Shown in pieces: positions 23,912 through 36,925 of a stretch of DNA of 64,000 nucleotides. Each line of letters opens with the position of its first letter. Position 1 is the first letter of the stretch. Location of the stretch: the NCBI RefSeq assembly GCF_964218355.1, contig NZ_CAXPMC010000017.1:22247-86246 (forward strand), read 5' to 3'. The translations under genes and the position numbers were made by a program. This DNA comes from Ferrovibrio sp964218355 (GTDB lineage Bacteria; Pseudomonadota; Alphaproteobacteria; Ferrovibrionales; Ferrovibrionaceae). The notes beneath the pieces were generated by a model. It searched no databases. It was not told where the DNA came from and saw only the letters and a program-made list of their open reading frames with translations.

Positions 23912-25732
23912 TCAGCCCTCCAGTTCCTCGCGCAGCAGCTCGAGTTCCAGCCACTGGTCCTCGGCCGCCGACAGCGCCGCCTCGGCTTTCGCCAGACCGG
24001 CGCCGGCTGCCTGGAATTTCGCCGGGTCGCGGGTGAAGAGTTGCGGATCGGCCAGGGCCGCCTGGTGCCGCGCGATCTCGGCGTGCAGGGACTCCATCTG
24101 CGCCGGCAGCGTTTCCAGCGCATGCTTGTCCCGGAAGCTGAGCTTGCGCCGGCGCTCGTTCTGCGCGGCGGCCGGCTTCGGATCTGCCTTCTTCGCCGGC
24201 GCCGCCTCTGCATCCTGCCGTGCGGACGCGCCCCGGCTTTCCACGCCATGGCCGCGCTGTGCCACCATGTCGGCATAGCCGCCGGCATAGAGCTGCCAGC
24301 GCCCCTCGCCCTCGAAAGCCAGCACCGACGTGCAGACGCGGTCGAGGAAGTCGCGGTCATGGCTGACCAGCAGCACGGTGCCGGGATAATCGGCCAGCAT
24401 TTCCTGCAGCAGGTCCAGCGTCTCGAGATCGAGATCGTTGGTCGGTTCGTCCAGCACCAGCACGTTGGAAGGCTTCGCCAGCGCCCGGGCCAGCATCAGC
24501 CGCCCGCGTTCGCCACCCGACAGCACCCGCAGGGGCGTGCGTGCCTGTTCGGGTGCGAACAGGAAATCCTTCATGTAGCTGATCACATGGCGCGGCTGGC
24601 CATTGATGGTGACCTTGTCGCTGCCGCCGGCCAGCGCATATTGCAGCGTGGTTTCCGGATCGAGCGCCTCGCGCTTCTGGTCCAGGGTCACCAGCGCGAT
24701 ATTCTCGCCCAGCCGCACGCTGCCGGCATCGGCCTTCAGCTGGCCGGTGAGGATGTTCAGCAGCGTGGTCTTGCCGGCACCGTTGGGGCCGACGATGCCG
24801 AGCCGGTCGCCGCGCAGCAGTTTCACCGACACATCCTGCAGCACCACGCGGTCGCCGAAGGCCTTCGCCACACCCTTCGTCTCGGCGATCAGCTTAGACG
24901 AGGTTTCCGCCTCGCTGACCGTCATGGCCACGCTGCCGGCCACTTTGCGCTGCTCGCGGCGTTCGCGGCGCAGGTCCTGCAGCGCCCGCATGCGGCCCAT
25001 GTTGCGCTTGCGCCGGCCGGACACGCCATGGCGCACCCAGTCGAGTTCGGCGACGATCTTGCGGTCGAGCTTGTGGCGTTCGGTCTCTTCCTGTTCGAGC
25101 AGCGCGTCGCGCCAGTCCTCGAAGGCGCCGAACCCCTGGTCCAGCCGGCGCGTGCTGCCGCGGTCGATCCAGACGGTGGCGCGGGAGAGATTGGTGAGGA
25201 AGCGGCGGTCATGGCTGATCAGCACCAGCGCCGAGCGCAGGCCCTGCAGCATGCCTTCCAGCCATTCGATGGCCGGCAGGTCGAGATGGTTGGTCGGCTC
25301 GTCCAGCAGCAGGATGTCGGGCTCCGGCGCCAGCACGCGGGCCAGCGCGGCACGGCGCGCCTCGCCGCCCGACAGCCGCGCCGGGTCTTCCGCGCCGGTC
25401 AGGCCAAGGCCCTCCAGCAGGGTGCGCGCGGCATGGCGATCATCGCCCGGCCCGAGCCCGGCCTCCACATAGGACAGGGTGTCCTTGTAGCCCGAGAGAT
25501 CCGGCTCCTGCGGCAGGTAGCGCAGGGTCACGCCCGACTGCAGCACGCGGTCGCCGCCATCGGCCTGCACCATGCCGGCGGCAACCTTCAGCAGGGTCGA
25601 CTTGCCCGAGCCGTTGCGGCCGACCAGGCAGAGGCGGTCGCCCGCGGTCACCGACAGGTCGGCACCGTCCAGCAGCGGCTGGCCGCCGAAGGTCAGGTGG
25701 ATATCGCGCAGGATCAGAAGCGGGGGGGCCAT
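23912..25732 (-). CDS. uup: ABC-F family ATPase, Uup type
   Basis: The 606-residue protein has two nucleotide-binding domains: Walker A GRNGSGKSTLL with LSGGEARRAAL and LLLDEPTNHLD, then GPNGAGKTTLL with LSGGERGRLML and LVLDEPTNDLD. A linker of charged helices joins them, and a C-terminal coiled coil (about residues 535-606) identifies the Uup branch. ABC-F proteins act on ribosomes or DNA intermediates, not as transporters. The ATG at 25732 has GAGGA upstream and begins directly at the first domain; a longer frame to 25864 lacks support. Confidence 0.9.
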   Translation of the reverse strand: MAPPLLILRDIHLTFGGQPLLDGADLSVTAGDRLCLVGRNGSGKSTLLKVAAGMVQADGGDRVLQSGVTLRYLPQEPDLSGYKDTLSYVEAGLGPGDDRHAARTLLEGLGLTGAEDPARLSGGEARRAALARVLAPEPDILLLDEPTNHLDLPAIEWLEGMLQGLRSALVLISHDRRFLTNLSRATVWIDRGSTRRLDQGFGAFEDWRDALLEQEETERHKLDRKIVAELDWVRHGVSGRRKRNMGRMRALQDLRRERREQRKVAGSVAMTVSEAETSSKLIAETKGVAKAFGDRVVLQDVSVKLLRGDRLGIVGPNGAGKTTLLNILTGQLKADAGSVRLGENIALVTLDQKREALDPETTLQYALAGGSDKVTINGQPRHVISYMKDFLFAPEQARTPLRVLSGGERGRLMLARALAKPSNVLVLDEPTNDLDLETLDLLQEMLADYPGTVLLVSHDRDFLDRVCTSVLAFEGEGRWQLYAGGYADMVAQRGHGVESRGASARQDAEAAPAKKADPKPAAAQNERRRKLSFRDKHALETLPAQMESLHAEIARHQAALADPQLFTRDPAKFQAAGAGLAKAEAALSAAEDQWLELELLREELEG

Positions 25733-25972
25733 GGCAGTCCTCAGCAAGGCCCGGGTGATAGCAATCCCGGTCGGCGCAAGGAAGGGTTTCGAACAGCCGC
25801 CCACCTCTAAAAATTGAGCGCGCGGGCAGATGTGTGCCGGAAAGGGTGCATTATGGAAAAGCAACCTTCTGGCGCAATCGCTTTCTCCTTACTCTAACAG
25901 CACTTACCTCGTGCAAGGGTGACGCGGCCGGCATCCGCCGATCGCAGCCGTCAACTCGGGAAAACGGACGTG

Positions 25973-27859
25973 ATGAAGAACCTGCGTATCGCGCCGCGCC
26001 TCTGGGCCATTCTGGCCATTGCCGTGACCGGCCTGCTGGCGGTCGGCGCCATCGGCCTGCAGAGCCTGCATGCCACCATGACGGAAGACCGCATGGTGAA
26101 GACCCGCCAGCTGGCAGAGGTGGCCCATGGAGTGATCCTCCGCTATCACGCCCGCGCCCAGGCCGGTGAACTGCCCGAGGCCGAGGCCAAACGGCTCGCC
26201 CTCGCCGCGCTGGAAGGCCTGCGTTACGACGAGAAGGAATATTTCTGGGTCAACGACATGGCGCCGGTGATGATCATGCATCCCTTCGCCAAACAGCTGA
26301 TCGGCAAGAATCTCGGCGAGAACAAGGATCCGAACGGCAAGCCGCTGTTCATGGAAATGGTGAACGTGGTCAAGAAGGATGGCGGCGGCTTTGTCGACTA
26401 TCTCTGGCCGAAGCCGGGCTTCGACAAGCCGGTACCGAAAATTTCCTACGTGAAGGGTTTCGCGCCCTGGGGCTGGGTTGTCGGCACCGGCATCTATCTC
26501 GACGATATCGACACCATTTTCCGCAACCTGCTGCTGACCAAGGGCAGCATCGTCGCGCTGATCGTGCTGCTGCTGGCCGGGCTCGGCTGGGTGATGATCC
26601 GCAGCATCAGCCAGCCGCTCGACCGCATGACCGCGACGCTCGGCCGGCTGGCCCGGCGCGACTGGGAGGCCGAGGTGGATGGCCAGGAGCGCGGCGACGA
26701 GATCGGCGACATCGCCCGCGCCGTGGTCGTGCTGAAACAGAACGGCATCGAAAGCGACCGTCTGCAGGGCGAGATCGAAGCCGAGCGCCGGCGCGGCGAA
26801 GAGGCCCGGACCGCGCAGGATGCCCTGCTCGACCGCTCGATCGGACAGATCGTCGAAGCCGCCGCCGCCGGCAATCTCAGCCACCGCATCGATACCGGCG
26901 CGCTGAGCGGCGTGACCGCCCGGGTCGGCCAGCAGATGAACGGCCTGCTCGACATGCTGGACCGCGCCATCGCCAGCATACAGGCTGCGGTGTCCGGCCT
27001 GGCTGCCGGCGACCTGCGCCAGCGCATGGACGGCGAATACCAGGGCGTGTTCGCCACGCTGCAGAACGACCTCAATGCCATGGCCGAAACCCTGACCGGC
27101 GTGGTGCGCAATATCGCCGGCGCCATCGAGGCGCAGAGCAGTGCCTCGGCCGAGATCGCCGCCGGCAGCCAGGATCTGGCCACCCGTACCGAGCAGCAGG
27201 CCGCCGCGCTGGAAGAAACCGCGGCATCCATGCACGAGGTGACCGCCACGGTGAAACAGAATGCCGACAATGCCCAGGCCGCCAGCCAGCTGGCCGGGAT
27301 CGCCCGCGACACTGCCGAGAAGGGCGGCAGCGTGGTCGGCGATGCGGTGGCAGCCGTCACCCGCATCGAAGGCAGCGCCCAGAAGATTGCCGACATCGTG
27401 TCGCTGATCGACGAGATCGCCTTCCAGACGAATCTCCTTGCGCTGAATGCCAGCGTGGAAGCGGCGCGCGCAGGTGAAGCAGGAAAGGGCTTTGCCGTGG
27501 TGGCGCAGGAAGTGCGGGCTCTCGCGCAGCGCAGCGCCAATGCTTCGAAGGACATCAAGGCGCTGATCACCGATTCGAACGCGCAGGTGAAGACCGGAGC
27601 GACCCTGGTGAACCAGACCGGTGCCTCGCTGACCGAGATCGTCACCGCGATCAAGAAGGTGTCGGACATCGTGGCCGAGATCGCGGCCGCCAGCCGTGAG
27701 CAGGCGACCGGGCTGGAAGAGGTCAATATCGCCGTCGCCAACATGGACGAGATGACCCAGCGCAACGGCGCCCTGGTCGAGCAGACCTCGGCCTCGGCCC
27801 AGTCGCTGTCGGGTCAGGCCCAGGAGCTGGCCAGGCTGGTGGGTTTCTTCCGCACCTGA
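25973..27859 (+). CDS. Methyl-accepting chemotaxis protein with single Cache sensor
   Basis: The 628-residue receptor has a first membrane span at about residues 9-31, a periplasmic sCache_2 domain (KTRQLAEVAHGVI, YDEKEYFWVNDMAPVMIMHP, APWGWVVGTGIYLDDID), a second span at about 190-210, HAMP domains to about 370 and a cytoplasmic signalling hairpin with the conserved tip FQTNLLALNASVEAARAGEAGKG. It lacks the C-terminal CheR-docking pentapeptide. sCache_2 receptors commonly sense small carboxylates. No che genes are nearby, so it feeds a remote array. Confidence 0.9.
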   Translation: MKNLRIAPRLWAILAIAVTGLLAVGAIGLQSLHATMTEDRMVKTRQLAEVAHGVILRYHARAQAGELPEAEAKRLALAALEGLRYDEKEYFWVNDMAPVMIMHPFAKQLIGKNLGENKDPNGKPLFMEMVNVVKKDGGGFVDYLWPKPGFDKPVPKISYVKGFAPWGWVVGTGIYLDDIDTIFRNLLLTKGSIVALIVLLLAGLGWVMIRSISQPLDRMTATLGRLARRDWEAEVDGQERGDEIGDIARAVVVLKQNGIESDRLQGEIEAERRRGEEARTAQDALLDRSIGQIVEAAAAGNLSHRIDTGALSGVTARVGQQMNGLLDMLDRAIASIQAAVSGLAAGDLRQRMDGEYQGVFATLQNDLNAMAETLTGVVRNIAGAIEAQSSASAEIAAGSQDLATRTEQQAAALEETAASMHEVTATVKQNADNAQAASQLAGIARDTAEKGGSVVGDAVAAVTRIEGSAQKIADIVSLIDEIAFQTNLLALNASVEAARAGEAGKGFAVVAQEVRALAQRSANASKDIKALITDSNAQVKTGATLVNQTGASLTEIVTAIKKVSDIVAEIAAASREQATGLEEVNIAVANMDEMTQRNGALVEQTSASAQSLSGQAQELARLVGFFRT

Positions 27860-27871
27860 CGCGACGGTTCC

Positions 27872-27927
27872 GCCACCGCCCGGGGACTGCCTCAAGTGGC
27901 AGCGCGCCGGGCGGTGGCTTTTCTTTT
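27872..27927 (+). terminator. Rho-independent terminator after the chemoreceptor gene
   Basis: A 12-bp stem (GCCACCGCCCGG 27872-27883 with CCGGGCGGTGGC 27907-27918), a 23-base loop and a TTTTCTTTT tail. Confidence 0.8.
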
Positions 27928-27936
27928 CCCTCATTC

Positions 27937-27959
27937 TTGACTGATCGTTCCGGAATTGG
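27937..27959 (+). promoter_or_regulatory. Possible TetR operator and -35 region
   Basis: TTGACTGATCGTTC with the following CGGAATTGG lies 13-35 bases before the TetR ATG. TGAC-TGATCGTTC resembles operators recalled for TetR regulators of small efflux or redox genes, suggesting autoregulation. No clean palindrome is present. Confidence 0.3.
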
Positions 27960-27971
27960 CAGGATGCCTGC

Positions 27972-28589
27972 ATGGCAAGGCCCAAGGCATTCGATACCAG
28001 CGCCGCCCTGCTGCAGGCGATGGAGCTGTTCTGGGAGCAGGGCTATGCCGCCACCTCGGTCGACCAGCTGGTGGCGGCGATGGGGATTTCACGGCAGAGC
28101 CTCTACGACACCTATGGCGACAAGCATGCCCTGTTCCTTGCCGCGCTGGATGCCTACTGCGCCATGCTGGAAGACGCGATGCTGGCACCGCTGAAACAGC
28201 CTGGCGCCGGGCTGCAGGCCCTGCATGACACGGCGGTCGGCGTGGTCGATTTCCTGATCCGGTATCCGAAGCGCCGCGCCTGCCTGATGGCCAACACCAC
28301 ACTGGAACTGGCGCCTCATGACGCGGCCGTGGCCGCGAAGGTGCGCCGCCATCTCGCCAATATGGAGGCCGCCTTCCGCCTTGTGCTGGACCATGCGCGG
28401 GCGCGCGGCGAGATCGCCGCCGGTGCCGATCCGGATGCGCTGGCCCGCTATCTCGTCGGCATGATCCATGGCGTGATGGTGCTGGCGAAAAGCGGCGCCG
28501 ACCGCGATACGCTGCTGGGCATCGTCGCCACCGCGGCCGGCATGCTGCAGCCGGCCATCCCTGTTTCCGTTCCCGCCGTTCAGACCTGA
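27972..28589 (+). CDS. TetR-family regulator of the MAPEG/PLP-enzyme operon
   Basis: The 205-residue protein has a TetR winged-helix-less HTH at residues 1-50 (ALLQAMELFWEQGYAATSVDQLVAAMGISRQSLYDTYGDKHALF) and a C-terminal ligand-binding domain of the TetR_C_16-like kind (ANTTLELAPHDAAVAAKVRRHLANME). It is followed after 30 bases by the MAPEG gene in the same direction, which suggests it controls its own operon. Confidence 0.85.
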   Translation: MARPKAFDTSAALLQAMELFWEQGYAATSVDQLVAAMGISRQSLYDTYGDKHALFLAALDAYCAMLEDAMLAPLKQPGAGLQALHDTAVGVVDFLIRYPKRRACLMANTTLELAPHDAAVAAKVRRHLANMEAAFRLVLDHARARGEIAAGADPDALARYLVGMIHGVMVLAKSGADRDTLLGIVATAAGMLQPAIPVSVPAVQT

Positions 28590-28619
28590 CCACCCAAGCA
28601 ACCGACAAGGAAAGAAACC

Positions 28620-29009
28620 ATGTCCATCGATCTCCAGATGCTGATTGCCGCCGCCGTGCTCTGCGTGCTGCTGGCCCTGCCCTACACCATGGGCTTCATC
28701 GTCACCCGCGGCCTGTTCGTGGTGGCCGGCAACCGCGAGGATTTCCCCGCCGGCCATGGCTGGATCGGCCGCGCCCACCGGGCCCATGTCAACATGGTGG
28801 AGAACCTGGTGCCCTTCGCGGCGCTGGTGCTGACCGCCGCCGTGACCGGCCAGGCCGATGCCTGGACGGCGCTCGGCGCGCAGGTCTTCCTGTACAGCCG
28901 CATCATGCATGCGGTGGTCTACATCCTCGGCGTGCCGTGGCTGCGCACCCTGGCCTGGTTCGGCGGCGTGGTCGGCATGGCGATGATCCTGTTCGCGCTG
29001 GTCAACTGA
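28620..29009 (+). CDS. MAPEG-family membrane protein
   Basis: The 129-residue protein has four hydrophobic segments and the MAPEG pattern (GRAHRAHVNMVENLVPFAALVL, then SRIMHAVVYILGVPWLRTLAWFGG). Bacterial MAPEG proteins include membrane glutathione transferases. It sits between the TetR gene and the PLP-enzyme gene, 8 bases from the latter. Substrate unknown. Confidence 0.85.
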   Translation: MSIDLQMLIAAAVLCVLLALPYTMGFIVTRGLFVVAGNREDFPAGHGWIGRAHRAHVNMVENLVPFAALVLTAAVTGQADAWTALGAQVFLYSRIMHAVVYILGVPWLRTLAWFGGVVGMAMILFALVN

Positions 29010-29017
29010 GCCGGCCG

Positions 29018-29965
29018 ATGACGGTGCTGTCCACCATCGGCGGCACGCGCCTCGTTCCCCTCCGGCACATCGTGCCGGAGGGCAGCGCGCGCATCCTCGT
29101 GAAACTGGAATACGAGAATCCGACCGGCAGCATGAAGGACCGCATGGCGCTGGCCATGGTGGCGGCGGCCGAGGCCGACGGCCGGCTGCAGCCGGGCGGC
29201 AGCGTGGTGGAATATACCGGCGGCAGCACCGGGGTTTCGCTCGCCTTCGTCTGCGCGGCGAAACGCATCCCGCTCGACCTCGTCACCTCCGAAGCCTTCT
29301 CGCAGGAAAAGCGCGACCACATGGCGGCGCTCGGCGCCCGGCTGACGCTGGTGCACAGCCCGACCGGCGGCACCACGAAGGCACTGACCCTGGAGATGAT
29401 CGAGACGGCGCGGCAGATTGCAGCGGCAAAGCCCGGCAGTTTCTGGACCGACCAGTTCAACAACACCGACGTGCTGCCCGGCTATGCCGCCATGGCCGGC
29501 GAAATCTGGCAGCAGACAGATGGCCGCGTCGATGCCTTCGTGCAGGCGGTGGGCACGTCCGGCTCCTTCCGCGGCATCTCCGCGCGGCTGCGTACCCTCA
29601 AACCCGGCCTGCTGACCGTGGCCGTCGAGCCGGCGGAATCCCCGGTGCTGTCCGGCGGCCAGAGCGGCAGCCACAAGATCGAGGGGACCGGGCCGGGCTT
29701 CGTGCCGCCGCAATGGCGGCCGGAGCTGGCCAGCGAGATCGCACAGGTCTCCAGCATGGATGCCATGGCGATGGCACGCCGGCTGGCCCGCGAGGAAGGC
29801 CTCTTCGCCGGCACGTCCACCGGCGCCAATGTGCTGGCCGCCCTGCGCATCGCCGGGCGGCTGGGGCCGGGCGGAACGGTGGTCACCATCGCCTGCGATT
29901 CCGGGATGAAATATCTCAGCACGCCGCTTTATGCGGCAGCACCGGCCGCGACAACCGCCGCCTAG
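29018..29965 (+). CDS. PLP-dependent cysteine synthase-family enzyme
   Basis: The 315-residue protein has the fold-type II beta-substituting pattern: PTGSMKDRMALAMV carries the PLP lysine, TGGSTGVSLAFVCAAK is the substrate/phosphate-binding loop, GTSGSFRGISARL and GTSTGANVLAAL complete the cofactor site. The asparagine loop of ordinary CysK (SGNTG) is replaced by TGGSTG, so a non-canonical amino acid substrate such as cystathionine or diaminopropionate precursors is possible. It is cotranscribed with the MAPEG gene. Its stop codon overlaps that of the convergent gene. Confidence 0.8.
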   Translation: MTVLSTIGGTRLVPLRHIVPEGSARILVKLEYENPTGSMKDRMALAMVAAAEADGRLQPGGSVVEYTGGSTGVSLAFVCAAKRIPLDLVTSEAFSQEKRDHMAALGARLTLVHSPTGGTTKALTLEMIETARQIAAAKPGSFWTDQFNNTDVLPGYAAMAGEIWQQTDGRVDAFVQAVGTSGSFRGISARLRTLKPGLLTVAVEPAESPVLSGGQSGSHKIEGTGPGFVPPQWRPELASEIAQVSSMDAMAMARRLAREEGLFAGTSTGANVLAALRIAGRLGPGGTVVTIACDSGMKYLSTPLYAAAPAATTAA

Positions 29966-30264
29966 CCGAGCCGCACCCGGCAGCTCTCGCCGACCACGAT
30001 CGTCGCATCCTGCGCCGGCACCGACAGCCGGCATTTCAGGGCGCCGGCCCCCTGCTTCACTTCGACGGTGATGCCGACATCCCGCCGGCGCGGGATATGG
30101 CAGACCGTCTGCCCGGGCTTCACACCGGGCTGATACCAGGTCGGCATCGGCCCGCCACCCGCCTGCACGTCCAGCGGCTGTTTCGTCTCGTTGATCACGC
30201 AGAAAGCCATGGCCGGCAGCGGGGCCAGCGCAAGCAGCGTGACGATGCAGACGCGATGCAGCAT
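29962..30264 (-). CDS. Small secreted protein with four cysteines
   Basis: The 100-residue product has a Sec signal peptide (MLHRVCIVTLLALAPLPAMA) and then about 80 residues with four cysteines (AFCVIN, TVCHIP, LKCRLS, ESCRVR), enough for two disulfides in a small beta-rich fold. No family recognised. Its stop codon shares CTAG with the stop of the convergent PLP enzyme gene. Confidence 0.7.
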   Translation of the reverse strand: MLHRVCIVTLLALAPLPAMAFCVINETKQPLDVQAGGGPMPTWYQPGVKPGQTVCHIPRRRDVGITVEVKQGAGALKCRLSVPAQDATIVVGESCRVRLG

Positions 30265-30299
30265 TCCGGCAGCCTAGCCGGGGCGGGTTACCAAAGCAG

Positions 30300-30329
30300 A
30301 AACGCCGCCAGGTTTCCCTGGCGGCGTTT
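30300..30329 (-). terminator. Rho-independent terminator of the gltD-gltB operon
   Basis: A 13-bp perfect stem (AAACGCCGCCAGG, TTTC loop, CCTGGCGGCGTTT) about 45 bases beyond the gltB stop codon, with T-rich sequence on the minus-strand side. Confidence 0.85.
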
Positions 30330-30374
30330 CGCTTCCCCGGGCCCGCAGGAGATCGGGTCCAGACCGGTCGCAGC

Positions 30375-34937
<4,563 letters not shown>

Positions 34938-34948
34938 GGCCGGACTCC

Positions 34949-36397
34949 TTACTCTGCAGCGGCCTGCGCGGCGGTCTGCACGCGGGCCTGGATATACTGG
35001 TGGATGGCATCGGCGCATTCGCGGCCGTCACGGATCGCCCATACCACGAGGCTGGCGCCGCGCACGATGTCGCCGGCGGCGAAAACGCCCTGAATGTTGG
35101 TCATCTTGCTGCGGGCCGAGATTTTCACGGTGCCCCAGCGGGTGACTTCCAGATTGGGCGAGCGGAAGGCCTTCGGCAGGTCCTCCGGATCAAAGCCCAG
35201 CGCCTTGACCACCAGATCGGCGGGTTGGTCGAAATCGGCACCCTCGATCTCCACCGGCGCCTGGCGGCCGGAGGCATCGGGCGCGCCCAGCTTCATGCGG
35301 CCGGTATGCACGGCGGTCACTTTCCCTTCGCCGCGGAAGCTTTTCGGCAGGCTGAGCCAGACGAACTCGACACCCTCTTCCTCAGCATTCTTCACCTCGC
35401 GCATCGAGCCCGGCATATTGGCCTTGTCGCGGCGGTAGAGGCAGTGCACGGCGGTGGCGCCCTGGCGGATCGCCGTGCGCACGCAGTCCATGGCGGTGTC
35501 GCCGCCGCCGATGACCACGACCTTCTTGCCGCGGGCATCGAGCTGGCCGGAGGCGAATTCCGGCACCTTGTCGCCCAGCCCGTGCCTGTTGGACGCGGTC
35601 AGGTAGGTCATTGCCGGCACGATGTTGTCGAGCCCCGAACCCGGCGCCTGGATGTCGCGGGCGGCATAGACGCCGGTGGCAATGAGGACGGCATCGTGCT
35701 TCTTGCGCAGGTCGTCCAGCGTGGCGTCGCGGCCGACCTCGAAATTGAGATGGAACTGCACGCCGGCATCGGCCAGCAGCCTGCTGCGGCGTTCGACGAC
35801 GTTTTTTTCCAGTTTGAAATTCGGGATGCCATAGATCAGCAGGCCGCCGGGGCGGTCATAGCGGTCGTAGACATGCACCTGATAGCCCTTGCGGCGCAGC
35901 TTGTCGGCGGCCGCCAGACCGGCCGGGCCGGCGCCGATGATGCCGACCGACTGCGGCCGCTCGGCGGCGGTCGGCTTCGGCGGCTTCACCCAGCCCGAAC
36001 TCCAGGCCGTTTCGGTGATGTATTTCTCGATGGCGCCGATGGTGACGGTGCCATGGCCCGACTGCTCGATCACGCAGTTGCCTTCGCAGAGGCGGTCCTG
36101 CGGGCAGATGCGGCCACAGATCTCGGGGAAGGTGTTGGTGGCCGACGACAGCTCGTAGGCCTCTTCCAGCCGGCCTTCCGCGGTCATGCGCAGCCAGTCG
36201 GGGATATTGTTGTGCAGCGGGCAATGCACCTGGCAGAACGGCACGCCGCATTGCGAGCAGCGCGAGGCCTGCTCGCCGGCCTTCTGGCCGGCATATTCGC
36301 GGTAGATCTCGTCGAAATCGCGGGCGCGTTCGCTGGCCATCCGCTTCTCGGGCATCACCCGGGCGGTCTGCACGAACTTCAGCATCTTCTCGGCCAT
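34949..36397 (-). CDS. gltD: Glutamate synthase [NADPH] small (beta) subunit
   Basis: The 482-residue protein supplies electrons to GltB. It has N-terminal cysteines for 4Fe-4S clusters (CSQCGVPFCQVHCPLHN and CGRICPQDRLCEGNC), an FAD-binding motif (VGIIGAGPAGLAAADKL) and an NADPH-binding motif (VVVIGGGDTAMDCVRTAIRQGA). The ATG at 36397 follows GAGG and gives the conserved N-terminus MAEKMLKFVQ. It is the first gene of the gltD-gltB operon. Confidence 0.97.
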   Translation of the reverse strand: MAEKMLKFVQTARVMPEKRMASERARDFDEIYREYAGQKAGEQASRCSQCGVPFCQVHCPLHNNIPDWLRMTAEGRLEEAYELSSATNTFPEICGRICPQDRLCEGNCVIEQSGHGTVTIGAIEKYITETAWSSGWVKPPKPTAAERPQSVGIIGAGPAGLAAADKLRRKGYQVHVYDRYDRPGGLLIYGIPNFKLEKNVVERRSRLLADAGVQFHLNFEVGRDATLDDLRKKHDAVLIATGVYAARDIQAPGSGLDNIVPAMTYLTASNRHGLGDKVPEFASGQLDARGKKVVVIGGGDTAMDCVRTAIRQGATAVHCLYRRDKANMPGSMREVKNAEEEGVEFVWLSLPKSFRGEGKVTAVHTGRMKLGAPDASGRQAPVEIEGADFDQPADLVVKALGFDPEDLPKAFRSPNLEVTRWGTVKISARSKMTNIQGVFAAGDIVRGASLVVWAIRDGRECADAIHQYIQARVQTAAQAAAE

Positions 36398-36875
36398 GGG
36401 GCGCTCCTCACACGATCTTCTTACGCAACCCGGCGGCGTCTTGCGACCTGCCGGCCAGCACGCGGGCGGCGGGCGGGCCGGTCGCCGCAGGGGGCCGGCC
36501 GGACATGGCGGCACCCCGGACGGCGCAGGTCAGACAGTCGAACCGGACATCCACTGCTACGGGACAACCCCGGCTGCTGGTGATGCGGCGTCCTGTGGGC
36601 TGCGACAGGGGCAGCGGGGGCAGACGCAAAGCGGCCGGCGAGCGGGGCTGTAGGAAACTTTTATTGTCGAATTTGCCGGGATGCAAGCATAATTTGGCCG
36701 ATAGGTCACATTTGTTGACCTTTTGCCCGGGAAAGCGCCCTCCGATACGTCCGCAGACCCCTCCAAGGCCTAACCTCACCCCATTAATAGGTCCGAACCG
36801 GAACTATTATTCCGATAAGCCTCTGGAATCGCGGTTTCCGCGTGGCCGGGACCTCACCGCCATTGCCAGTTTCAT
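36398..36875. other. Divergent intergenic region between gltD and the zinc-binding protein gene
   Basis: No gene was found in these roughly 480 bases. From 36650 the composition becomes AT-rich. GGTCA (36705-36709 area) and TGACC flank a 7-base spacer in the CATTTGT region, a possible operator for gltD. No convincing -35/-10 pair for gltD was found by eye. The right end leads into the Zur-like box. Confidence 0.4.
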
Positions 36876-36879
36876 GTTT

Positions 36880-36892
36880 GGTATATTATAAC
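36880..36892. promoter_or_regulatory. Zur-like box upstream of the zinc-binding protein gene
   Basis: GGTATATTATAAC matches the bacterial Zur core GTTATANTATAAC at 12 of 13 positions and is itself a near-perfect palindrome. It is centred 40 bases before the ATG at 36926, a position suited to repression under zinc sufficiency. The consensus is recalled; no scan was run. Confidence 0.65.
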
Positions 36893-36925
36893 GTCCCCAT
36901 CTTTCTCTCTGCTCCCCGGCCCGCC

